DNA from: Deltaproteobacteria bacterium
GTDB lineage: Bacteria; Desulfobacterota; Desulfobaccia; Desulfobaccales; 0-14-0-80-60-11
Length of the DNA stretch: 8,516 nucleotides
NCBI GenBank assembly: GCA_016874945.1
Contig: VGSO01000107.1
Coordinates: 1 to 8,516 of the forward strand
Reading direction: 5' to 3'
Under the pieces are notes generated by a model that made no database searches, had not been told where the DNA came from, and saw only the letters and a list, made by a program, of their open reading frames with translations. How positions within the stretch are numbered: the first letter of the stretch is position 1; the number at the start of each line of letters is the position of its first letter. Positions 1-6,411 of the stretch are shown one piece after another. Made by a program: the position numbers and the translations under genes.

Positions 1-340
1 CACTTGAAAGAGAAAATGGAATTATTTATCAAGTTCAGCTTACCTTTTCCATGGAGTTTTTTCTATCTGGGGGTGTCCCTGGTTATAAGCCCCGCCGCGG
101 GGATGCAGGGGGGGCGGGCTCGGCAGCCTGGCGCATCTGTGGAGGAAGGGAGCGCCGGCTTCCTTCCATACCCGGTGACCTCCGGAACCATCCCAACCCG
201 GCTGCCCCTTCTGATAACACCATCTCCCCCTGAAAACCTCAGGCCCACGGCTTCCTTTAGAGCATTCTTCATGGAGATATAACTGCCTAAATTTACTTAT
301 AATAATTATATTTTTAGTCTTGGAAGCATTTAGTCTTGCA

Positions 341-370
341 TTGTGGATTTTCTCCAACTTGAAGTATAAT
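341..370 (+). promoter_or_regulatory. Weak sigma-70-type promoter candidate for the ABC transporter
   Basis: A perfect -10 hexamer TATAAT (365-370) is preceded at 18 bases by TTGTGG (341-346), which matches only three positions of the -35 consensus. It would give a 5' leader of about 175 bases before the ATG at 552. Another TATAAT at 298-303 has no acceptable -35. This is a sequence match only, in an AT-rich stretch where chance matches are common. Confidence 0.3.
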
Positions 371-372
371 CT

Positions 373-396
373 CTTGCAAAAGACCTTGCCAAAGAT
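373..396 (+). repeat. 12-base imperfect tandem duplication
   Basis: CTTGCAAAAGAC (373-384) is followed directly by CTTGCCAAAGAT (385-396), with 10 of 12 positions identical. It lies just downstream of the candidate -10 at 365-370, so it could be a paired protein-binding site or a chance duplication. Nothing else supports a function. Confidence 0.4.
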
Positions 397-551
397 CCTC
401 TTGAGGTGCTCAATAAGATTCTCGATTTCCAGGGGGAAGCCACGCGCTTAAGAGCGAGCAGCGGATACGACCGACCGCCAGATTCTCAGCAGCCGCTTTA
501 AGAAAATCACCAAGAATTGAGGACCAAATCCCTTTTACCCCACCACAGCTA

Positions 552-2369
552 ATGGAACCTGCGAAAACCATTAAAGAGAAGATCCGGCATAGCTTGCACC
601 TGAAAATGGCGCTGGGCTTGGTGTGGCAGAGCGCCCCGGGATGGACCGCGGCCAGTGTCGGGCTCATTTTAATCCAAGGCCTGCTTCCCCTGGTGTCCCT
701 ATACCTGATGAAGTTGATAGTCGATGCGGTCGCCGCAGGGCTGGCGGCTCCCGGAAAACCCGAGGCCCTCGAGAGAATAATCCTGCTCATTGTCATCGCC
801 GCCGCGGCGGCCCTATTTTCCGCGTGCTGCCGCAGCCTTACGGAGATTGTCCGGGAAGCCCAGACCCAGGTGATCACCGACCATGTGGCCGATGTCATTC
901 ACGGCAAGTCGGTGGCGGTGGACCTGGAGTATTACGAAGACCCCAAGTATTACGACACCCTGCACCGGGCCCAACAAGAGGCCACCTATCGGCCCGCCAG
1001 CATCATGTACAACCTGGTGCAGATTGGCCAGAGCGGCATCTCCCTGGCTGCCATGGCGGGATTGCTGATTTTTTTCCGCTGGTGGGTGGCGGTCATCCTC
1101 TTCGCGGCCACCATTCCCGGAGTTTGGCTGCGCTTGAGGTACGCCAACCTGATGTATACCTGGCAGCGCCGCCACACCAAGGCCCAACGGCGGGCCGACT
1201 ATTTCCACCGGCTGGTCACCGACGGTGGCCATGCCAAAGAAATCAGGCTTTTCGGCCTGGGTTCGCTGTTCATGGCTTGGTTCCGGGAATTGAGAAAGAC
1301 CCTCCGGGTGGAAAGGCTCAAGATCTCCACCCGGCGCTCTCTGGCGGATCTTACCTCCCAGGCCAGCGCCACCCTGGCAATTTTTGGCACTCTGGCCTAC
1401 GTCGCCTACCAGACGGTGCAGGGGGCGATCACCCTGGGGGATATGGTCATGTACTACGGGGCTTTTCAGCGGGCCCAGAGCTCTCTGCAAGATGTCTGGA
1501 GCAGTTTGACCAGCCTCTACGAAGATAATCTGTTCCTGGCCAATTTTAATGAGTTCCTCAATCTCCAACCAATACTGGTGGAGCCCGCCGTTCCGGCGGC
1601 TTTTCCCCGCCCCATTCAGCAAGGCATCCTTGTGAATGGCGTCAATTTCCATTATCCGCCGGGAGAGAGAGCCGTGCTGGAGGATATCAACCTCCGGATT
1701 TTGCCCGGCCAGGTGGTGGCGCTGGTGGGGGAAAACGGGTCTGGAAAAACAACTCTTATCAAGCTGTTGTGCCGGCTCTATGATCCGGTGAGGGGCAATA
1801 TCACCATCGACGGCATCGATTTGCGCCAGTTTGATCCCCGGGCGTTAAGGAAGGAATCGAGTGTCATTCTCCAAGATTACGCCCACTATAGCCTGACGGC
1901 CCGGGAAAATATCTGGCTGGGAGACATCGGCTTGAGCTCCCGGGATGACAAAATTTACGCCGCAGCCCGGCAGACTCAGGCTGATGATTTTATCCAGAAA
2001 CTCCCTCGGGGCTATGAGACCGTGCTGGGTCATGAGTTCGAGGACCAGGGGGAGCTCAGCCTGGGCGAATGGCAGAAATTGGCCCTGGCCCGGGCCTTCC
2101 TGCGAGAGGCCCAATTAATCATTTTGGATGAACCCACCAGTTGGATGGACGCCCGCGCCGAATATGAGGTGTTCAAGTCCTTTCGGCAATTATTCCAAGG
2201 GCGCATGGTCCTGCTCATCAGCCATCGATTTTCCACGGTCAGGCTGGCGGATTTTATTTATGTGTTGGAGGGCGGGAGAATAATCGAAAGCGGGACCCAT
2301 GACGAACTTATTCAAATAGGCGGCAAGTATGCACAGCTCTTTGAAATCCAGGCGGCTTCTTATCGGTGA
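552..2369 (+). CDS. ABC transporter half-transporter, membrane domain fused to ATPase (exporter type)
   Basis: This 605-residue protein is a complete type IV (exporter-fold) half-transporter that should act as a dimer in the inner membrane and move a substrate outward using ATP. Hydrophobic segments lie near residues 32-56, 74-96, 162-198 (two helices) and 268-310. The ATPase domain starts near 358: A-loop Tyr368, Walker A GENGSGKT (393-400), Q-loop Gln441, signature LSLGEWQ (503-509), Walker B LIILDEP (522-528) and switch His558. All catalytic residues are present, so it looks functional. The signature departs from LSGGQ, and the D-loop reads SWMDA instead of the usual SALDA. The motif with EYYEDPKYYDTL (126-137) is typical of exporters often found near peptide or natural-product genes, but no such gene is visible, so the substrate is unknown. 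ATG 552 is the earliest possible start in the frame, which opens at 417. It has no clear Shine-Dalgarno sequence; Met19 (606) is an alternative but also lacks one. The gene appears monocistronic. Confidence 0.93.
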   Translation: MEPAKTIKEKIRHSLHLKMALGLVWQSAPGWTAASVGLILIQGLLPLVSLYLMKLIVDAVAAGLAAPGKPEALERIILLIVIAAAAALFSACCRSLTEIVREAQTQVITDHVADVIHGKSVAVDLEYYEDPKYYDTLHRAQQEATYRPASIMYNLVQIGQSGISLAAMAGLLIFFRWWVAVILFAATIPGVWLRLRYANLMYTWQRRHTKAQRRADYFHRLVTDGGHAKEIRLFGLGSLFMAWFRELRKTLRVERLKISTRRSLADLTSQASATLAIFGTLAYVAYQTVQGAITLGDMVMYYGAFQRAQSSLQDVWSSLTSLYEDNLFLANFNEFLNLQPILVEPAVPAAFPRPIQQGILVNGVNFHYPPGERAVLEDINLRILPGQVVALVGENGSGKTTLIKLLCRLYDPVRGNITIDGIDLRQFDPRALRKESSVILQDYAHYSLTARENIWLGDIGLSSRDDKIYAAARQTQADDFIQKLPRGYETVLGHEFEDQGELSLGEWQKLALARAFLREAQLIILDEPTSWMDARAEYEVFKSFRQLFQGRMVLLISHRFSTVRLADFIYVLEGGRIIESGTHDELIQIGGKYAQLFEIQAASYR

Positions 2370-2410
2370 ATGGCGGAGCCTTATACCTGGTTGCGGTCAA
2401 ACGAGTAAAA

Positions 2411-2472
2411 TTGTCATTCTGAGGGTAGCGAAAAATCTAGATTCATCCCGCTCGCTCCGTTCAGAATGACAA
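2411..2472. repeat. 62-base palindromic repeat element (REP/MITE-like)
   Basis: Perfect 12-base inverted ends, TTGTCATTCTGA (2411-2422) and TCAGAATGACAA (2461-2472), flank a 38-base centre. The arms continue imperfectly inward (both carry AGCGA-type sequence), and the centre contains a 10-base palindrome AATCTAGATT (2434-2443). From memory, elements opening with GTCATTCTGAG...AGCGAA...ATCT occur as dispersed intergenic repeats in many bacterial genomes. It contains no coding capacity and no T tract, so a role as transcription terminator is only possible through the hairpin. It lies 41 bases after the transporter stop. Confidence 0.75.
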
Positions 2473-2531
2473 CTTATAGGGGTTGCCCAAAGTAATTTCC
2501 CCTACGTCAAAAAACAATCGGAAAAAAACTT

Positions 2532-2723
2532 TTGGCAATCGCTATAATAATATCTTTTTGCGCTGTGACCTCTGGGGGATGCTTTGCCCCCGGCCACCTG
2601 ATAACCGACAACCTTTGCAATTCAATTAGCGTGCCGGACAGCAGCGATCGAGAGTTGAAAATACCAGGAAAAGACAGATCGGAACCCGGAACCCGCGGTG
2701 TAAAAAAGTTATGCAGCCAATGA
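2532..2723 (+). CDS. Doubtful small lipoprotein-like reading frame, possibly a gene remnant
   Basis: This frame would encode 63 residues from a TTG start. It opens with a hydrophobic stretch (about residues 2-12) that ends in SGGC at residues 14-17, resembling a lipoprotein signal but with Ser where Leu, Val or Ile is usual at -3. The codons just upstream of the TTG would encode Lys-rich residues (KTIGKK), which would complete a good signal peptide, yet there is no ATG, GTG or TTG between them and the in-frame stop at 2493-2495. A run of seven A (2522-2528) sits at exactly this point, so a frameshift that removed the start is possible. The rest is polar and unrecognised. The Shine-Dalgarno is weak. 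It may be chance, a rare-start gene or a decayed gene. Confidence 0.22.
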   Translation: MAIAIIISFCAVTSGGCFAPGHLITDNLCNSISVPDSSDRELKIPGKDRSEPGTRGVKKLCSQ

Positions 2724-2910
2724 TCAACTCCCCTGACTTAGTTGTATTAACCCCCCCTTTAAAACATTCTTAGAAGATTGTGGAAGTATAAGAAAAGTTT
2801 TTAGAATGAAAAATAACTTCTTGTTTCCGAAGCCTTTTCTTAGGGAAACCCTTAATCCTTTGGTCTGTGGAGCCTTTTCTCCCCTTTTTCAGGGCCGCGG
2901 TGCGAGTTCG

Positions 2911-2961
2911 TCGGGTTTTGCCAGGGGCGGAATTACAGCCAGGGCTGCAGGCAAAAGGCGG
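2911..2961 (+). promoter_or_regulatory. Inverted-repeat element upstream of the Tad operon promoter
   Basis: TTTTGCC (2916-2922) is exactly complementary to GGCAAAA (2950-2956), enclosing a smaller hairpin CAGC (2936-2939) with GCTG (2944-2947). It lies about 80 bases upstream of the -35 at 3038, so it would act as DNA or belong to a transcript from a promoter further up. Two of its 10-mers recur in the leader of the TadG-like gene, in the same order. Function is unknown. Confidence 0.35.
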
Positions 2962-3037
2962 TTTTCATGGAAGACCTGTCAGGGAAACCTATTCAAATTT
3001 TCCGTCATTTCGCCCCCTAATATCATAAAAATAATAC

Positions 3038-3067
3038 TTGACTTGTTTTAAAAGAAGTCTCTATAAT
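3038..3067 (+). promoter_or_regulatory. Strong sigma-70-type promoter of the Tad secretin operon
   Basis: The -35 TTGACT (3038-3043, five of six consensus positions) and the perfect -10 TATAAT (3062-3067) are 18 bases apart, in an AT-rich setting. Transcription would begin near 3074, giving a 5' leader of about 36 bases before the GTG at 3110. This is the best promoter in the window and implies that the secretin starts its own transcription unit. Confidence 0.75.
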
Positions 3068-3109
3068 CCTGACAACTTCCAATCAATAGTAAAATAGGGT
3101 TAAAGAACA

Positions 3110-4591
3110 GTGAAACTAACCGACCGCGGAACTCCGAAGCGCCATGGAAAGGTAGCCACGATTTGGGGCTTCCTGTTGGTAATAATAACAATTTTATTAA
3201 CGGCGGCCGCCCCGGGGGCCGGCGCCCAGCTGTTGGAGCGTCTGGCGGACCAGGAGATCAAGCAGACGCTGCGTATCCGCAAAGGGTCGTCCAAGGTGCT
3301 GAAGACGGCTTTCCCCATCACCCGCATTTCCGTGGCCAATCCGGAGGTGGCGGACATCGTGCTCATCTCCGAGCGGGAGATTTACATCAACGCCTTGGAT
3401 ACCGGGGTGACCAATCTCAGCCTATGGGGGCGGGGCCGTTTCACCTCCGCCACGGTGGTGGTGGAAGCCGATGTCACCCTGCTCCGGGAAAAGCTTCACC
3501 AGGTGCTGCCCAGGGAGAAGATCGCGGTGGAGGCCTGCGGCGACTCGGTGGTTTTAAAGGGGGAAGTCTCCGGCCCCGCCATCCAGGAAACCGCCCTGGT
3601 CGTGGCCCTGCCCTTTGTGGGGGGCAAAAAGGAGCGGGTGGTTAATCTCCTGGGCATCGGGGGCGTCCAGCAGGTGCTGTTGGAAGTGCGCCTGGCGGAA
3701 ATCAGCCGCAGCGTGGGCGAGCGCATCGGGGTAAATTTCAACGTCATCGACCGCACCGGGACTTCCTTTGGCATTAGCCAGCTCAACAATCTAACCACCG
3801 TCACCGACTTTATCCGGACTTTTGCAGGCACCGCCTTTACCACCACTTTGAGCCCCAACGTCAACGCCTTATTCGGCTTTAAAACGGGAACCTTGCTGTG
3901 GACCTATTTTCTGGACGTGCTCAAACGCCAGGGGTTGGGCCGGGTGTTAGCCGAGCCTAACCTGGTGACCACCAGCGGTCAGGAGGCCTCTTTCCTGGCC
4001 GGCGGGGAATTCCCCATCCCTGTTCCTCAGCCAGGCGGGGGGGGCGTATCGATAACGGTTGAGTTTAAGAAATTCGGGGTCGGATTGATCTTTACCCCCA
4101 TAGTGCTGGATGAAGGAAAGATTGCCATGAGAGTGAACCCGGAAGTGAGCGAACTGGACTTCACCATCGGGACAACTCTGGTGTTAGGCGGCACGCCGGT
4201 TCCGGGCCTGCGGGTGCGGCGCCTGTCCACCCATGTGGAAATGAAAGAGGGTCAGACCTTTGCCATTGCCGGTCTGCTCGATGACAGCCATCGCAACATT
4301 GTCAACAAATTTCCGGTGCTCGGGGAATTGCCCATCCTGGGGACGCTGTTCCGGTCCCAGGAATTTCAGAAACGGGAGACGGAATTGGTGGTGCTGTGCA
4401 CCCCCTGGCTGGTGAAGCCCATGACCGCCACCGCGGCCCGCCTTCCCACTGACAAATATGTAGAGCCTAATGATTTCGAGTTCTACCTCCTGGGGGCTCA
4501 GGAAGGCCGGCAGAAGCAACCCAAGACCTCGCCGCCGCCGCCGGAGAATCAGAACCTGCCGCCGGGGTTTGGCAACCAACCGGTGGAGTAG
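3110..4591 (+). CDS. cpaC: Tad/Flp pilus outer-membrane secretin, RcpA/CpaC type
   Basis: This 493-residue protein should form the multimeric outer-membrane pore through which a Tad (Flp) pilus leaves the cell. A Sec signal peptide covers residues 1-39 (basic start, hydrophobic core about 16-33, likely cut after AGA before Gln40). The pilus-type secretin N-terminal domain spans about 48-120, a BON-like region about 120-180, and the secretin core about 187-438. Core hallmarks are VLLEVRLAEI (189-198), EPNLVTTSGQ (282-291) with the AGGEFPIPV segment (297-305), FGVGLIFTPIV (322-332), and the C-terminal PVLGELPILGTLF (402-414) followed by ETELVVLCTP. The proline-rich tail after about 465 is extra to the core. 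Length fits the RcpA/CpaC group rather than the longer GspD or PilQ. The start is GTG 3110, the first codon after the promoter leader; the only nearby Shine-Dalgarno-like sequence (AGGG, about 3096-3099) is rather distant. It is first in an operon with the next three genes. Confidence 0.93.
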   Translation: MKLTDRGTPKRHGKVATIWGFLLVIITILLTAAAPGAGAQLLERLADQEIKQTLRIRKGSSKVLKTAFPITRISVANPEVADIVLISEREIYINALDTGVTNLSLWGRGRFTSATVVVEADVTLLREKLHQVLPREKIAVEACGDSVVLKGEVSGPAIQETALVVALPFVGGKKERVVNLLGIGGVQQVLLEVRLAEISRSVGERIGVNFNVIDRTGTSFGISQLNNLTTVTDFIRTFAGTAFTTTLSPNVNALFGFKTGTLLWTYFLDVLKRQGLGRVLAEPNLVTTSGQEASFLAGGEFPIPVPQPGGGGVSITVEFKKFGVGLIFTPIVLDEGKIAMRVNPEVSELDFTIGTTLVLGGTPVPGLRVRRLSTHVEMKEGQTFAIAGLLDDSHRNIVNKFPVLGELPILGTLFRSQEFQKRETELVVLCTPWLVKPMTATAARLPTDKYVEPNDFEFYLLGAQEGRQKQPKTSPPPPENQNLPPGFGNQPVE

Positions 4592-4621
4592 GGTTGTTTT
4601 TGAGGCAATCTTTAAATTAAT

Positions 4622-4625
4622 GGAG
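4622..4625 (+). promoter_or_regulatory. Ribosome binding site deciding the lipoprotein start
   Basis: GGAG lies nine bases before ATG 4635. The other in-frame ATG at 4620 has only GAGG 14 bases away and would itself contain this site, so 4635 is preferred. Confidence 0.6.
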
Positions 4626-4634
4626 CCGAAACTC

Positions 4635-4931
4635 ATGTCAGAGGCAAGTTGGAAGAACTTCATATTCACAGGATTAATCCTGGGCGCGATCCTGGCGGGA
4701 GTGGCGGGGTGCTATCCCAGCGCCCTGGAAGAAGATTATGGCCGTTCCGTGCGGAACAACATGGTGCAGCAGATTATCACCCCCCAGGCCGCGCTGGACA
4801 CCGGACCCACCACGGGGATACCGCCTGATGCGGCAGTAAACACCTTTGAAAAGTATAAGAAGAGTTTCAAGCCTGAAGAAAAGAGGCCCTTTGTTTCCAT
4901 AACCACCACTACCGGCGGTCCTGGCCAATAG
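4635..4931 (+). CDS. Small Tad-locus lipoprotein resembling the C-terminal part of CpaD
   Basis: This protein has 98 residues. A lysine-containing start, a hydrophobic stretch (about 9-24) and the lipobox VAGC with Cys26 mark it as a lipoprotein, probably in the outer membrane. After Cys26 it has only about 70 residues. The pattern S-V-R-N-N-M-V-x-Q-x-I-x-x-P (38-50), then G-I-P-P-D-A-A (61-67) and FEKYKKSF (71-78), recalls the last part of CpaD-family proteins (N-L-A-x-M-x-x-x-P, then P-P-D-A-A, then EKYR). CpaD is usually about 200 or more residues long, so this would be a reduced version lacking the N-terminal part. This resemblance is from memory and is suggestive only. The gene begins 43 bases after the secretin stop, which fits a secretin partner (pilotin or stabiliser) role as for RcpB/CpaD. 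An earlier start at 4620 would add five residues. Confidence 0.75.
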   Translation: MSEASWKNFIFTGLILGAILAGVAGCYPSALEEDYGRSVRNNMVQQIITPQAALDTGPTTGIPPDAAVNTFEKYKKSFKPEEKRPFVSITTTTGGPGQ

Positions 4932-4955
4932 CCCCATTCTACGGGATGAGGTTTT

Positions 4956-4963
4956 GGGGGGGA
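4956..4963 (+). promoter_or_regulatory. Ribosome binding site for the TPR-LytR_C gene
   Basis: A G-run ending in A (GGGGGGGA) lies five bases before ATG 4969. It overlaps the alternative TTG start at 4954, which therefore has no site of its own. This decides for 4969. Confidence 0.6.
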
Positions 4964-4968
4964 AGACC

Positions 4969-6411
4969 ATGGAGCGGAAATATGTCGGCAAATTCAGAAG
5001 CCGCCCGAGGGTCTGGGTGGCAGCCATGGCGGCGGGGGCCCTCCTTCTGGGAGCCTGGGGCTGCAGCCGCCCGTTTACCCCAGGCCGCGGGATAGCGGAA
5101 ACAGATGCCTTTTTCGCCGCGGTCCGCCCGGTTTCCCACGATCCGGCGCGGCTGTTGCGCAATGCCCACTACTTCCAGTTAATGGGCCGGCGGGACCTGG
5201 CCCTCAAGGAACTGGAAGAGGCGTATGCGCTCCATCCTGACAACCTCAAGGTCATAGACGCCCTGGCCCGCCATTACGAGGCCTTGGGGGCTTACTCCCG
5301 TTCCCGGCAGATTTACCAGGAAGCCCTGGCCCGGCGCCCGGAAAACCCGGCTCTGGTCAATAATCTCTGTTTTTCCTATTACCTGGAGGGCAAGTGGCCG
5401 GAGGCGGAGAACTGTTTTACAAAAGCCCTGGCCCGGAACCCCAAGAACGAAGCGGCCCGGAATAACTTGGGGCTGCTTTACTGCCGTCTGGGAAAGGAGA
5501 ACGAAGCTTACCGTCTCTGGAAGGATTCCGGCGGCGAAACCGTGGCCCGGAACATGATGCAACAGGCCAAGGCGGCTTTGGGCAATGCTTTAGATTATGC
5601 CCGGGCTGCTTCTTCGCCTCCGGCGCCTCCGGTGGCGGCCGAGTCGCCTCCGGCGCCGGTGGCTGCGGCCCCCCAAGTAGCCGGACCCCCCGGCTCCGTT
5701 GGCAACCCGGTTTTAGAGGAAAAATCTCCGGCTTCAGCGCCGAAACCGGCTTTGCCCGAAATACCCGCGTCTTCCCAGGTGGCCGGGGCTTCCGGCCCGG
5801 TTGAGGCAAAACCCCAGCCCCCGGGTCCCCAGCCCGGGCCGGTCCCGCGGGTGGGTAAGGAGCCTAAACCAATGGCTTTACCTGAAAAGCCCATTGCGAA
5901 GCCTCGGCCCCTCGAACCGACTTTATCCGTAAAGCCCATGGCCGCGGAACCTAAGCCCCCTGCAAAACCCCAGACCGCGGCTGCGGTTCCCAGCCGGCCG
6001 GAGTCACCGGGTTTAGCGCCGGAAGGGCGCTCCCAGGCCCAGTCGCTCGCGGCTTCTCCCGCCAAGACTCCCAGGCTTACGGCCCAGGAAGTGGGGGGCG
6101 CGAAACTATTGGTGCTGAACGGCGCAGGAGTAAATAAACTGGCGCGTCGGGTCCGAAGAATCTTGCAGGTGGACGGTTATAAGGTGGCCCGCATCGGCAA
6201 CCACATCGACTTCGGCGTCGACCGGACCATCATTTATTATCGGCCGAAAGCCCAAAGGGTGGCCCAGGCATTAACCGAGGGGCATTTCCCCAAGGCCTCC
6301 CTGGTGGCCCGCGATAAAATGCGTCCCGGCTCCGATGTGATGATCGTGTTAGGGAAAGAGCTGGCGCGTCTCAAGATGGCCGGGATGCAGATTGGACAGG
6401 AAGGTGGCTAA
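4969..6411 (+). CDS. TPR lipoprotein with long proline-rich linker and C-terminal LytR_C domain
   Basis: This 480-residue protein has three parts. Residues 1-32 are a lipoprotein signal (basic start, hydrophobic 15-29, lipobox GAWGC with Cys32). Four TPR repeats follow at about 61-95, 96-129, 130-163 and 164-195, with typical repeat features such as N-N-L-G-L-L-Y and A-L-A-R-x-P-x-N. Residues 213-365 form a low-complexity linker very rich in Pro, Ala and Lys, long enough to reach across much of the periplasm if extended. Residues 377-463 resemble the LytR_C domain (LLVLNGAGVNKLARRV, DGYKV, TIIYYRP and, near the end, GSDVMIVLGKEL), a domain also found at the end of LytR-CpsA-Psr proteins and in some Tad-locus TPR proteins. 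TPR repeats usually bind proteins, so a scaffold linking the secretin to another envelope layer is inferred. It starts 37 bases after the lipoprotein gene and its last 20 bases overlap the next gene. A TTG start at 4954 would add five residues. Confidence 0.88.
   Translation: MERKYVGKFRSRPRVWVAAMAAGALLLGAWGCSRPFTPGRGIAETDAFFAAVRPVSHDPARLLRNAHYFQLMGRRDLALKELEEAYALHPDNLKVIDALARHYEALGAYSRSRQIYQEALARRPENPALVNNLCFSYYLEGKWPEAENCFTKALARNPKNEAARNNLGLLYCRLGKENEAYRLWKDSGGETVARNMMQQAKAALGNALDYARAASSPPAPPVAAESPPAPVAAAPQVAGPPGSVGNPVLEEKSPASAPKPALPEIPASSQVAGASGPVEAKPQPPGPQPGPVPRVGKEPKPMALPEKPIAKPRPLEPTLSVKPMAAEPKPPAKPQTAAAVPSRPESPGLAPEGRSQAQSLAASPAKTPRLTAQEVGGAKLLVLNGAGVNKLARRVRRILQVDGYKVARIGNHIDFGVDRTIIYYRPKAQRVAQALTEGHFPKASLVARDKMRPGSDVMIVLGKELARLKMAGMQIGQEGG

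Larger units (their letters stand above)
1..551. other. Gene-free upstream stretch
   Basis: No reading frame here looks like a real gene. The open frames on both strands are short, low in plausible protein character and lack ribosome binding sites. Positions 1-250 are GC-rich with a 13-base palindrome (CCCCGCCGCGGGG at 90-102) that is not followed by a T tract. Positions 280-380 turn AT-rich and contain two TATAAT hexamers (298-303 and 365-370). A 12-base imperfect tandem repeat lies at 373-396. From 417 the frame of the downstream ABC transporter is already open, but it has no ATG, GTG or TTG before 552. I recognise no riboswitch or RNA gene. Confidence 0.6.
2370..3037. other. Long intergenic region between ABC transporter and Tad operon
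   Basis: About 670 bases separate the transporter stop from the promoter of the next operon. Contents in order: a palindromic dispersed-type repeat (2411-2472), a doubtful small lipoprotein-like frame (2532-2723), an AT-rich stretch with a C7 run (about 2751-2757), and an inverted-repeat element (2911-2961). A 10-base direct repeat AGCCTTTTCT occurs at 2831-2840 and 2871-2880. The open frame from ATG 2806 to 3051 has no ribosome binding site, no recognisable content, and runs into the promoter, so I do not call it. No T-rich intrinsic terminator for the ABC gene was found. Confidence 0.5.

Noticed and set aside
90..102. Intrinsic terminator at the GC palindrome
   Set aside because: The CCCCGCCGCGGGG hairpin has no T tract on either strand.
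4..357. Short open frames on both strands near the window start (such as 4-282 + and 40-357 -)
   Set aside because: They overlap each other on opposite strands, have no ribosome binding sites, and their proteins are Pro/Gly/Arg-rich products of GC-rich DNA without recognisable features.
2806..3051. 81-residue open frame from ATG 2806
   Set aside because: There is no Shine-Dalgarno sequence, no recognisable domain, and it ends inside the strong promoter at 3038-3067.
5595..6065. 156-residue Gly/Ala-rich open frame on the minus strand
   Set aside because: It is the complement of the Pro/Ala-rich linker codons of the TPR-LytR_C gene; low complexity explains the open frame.
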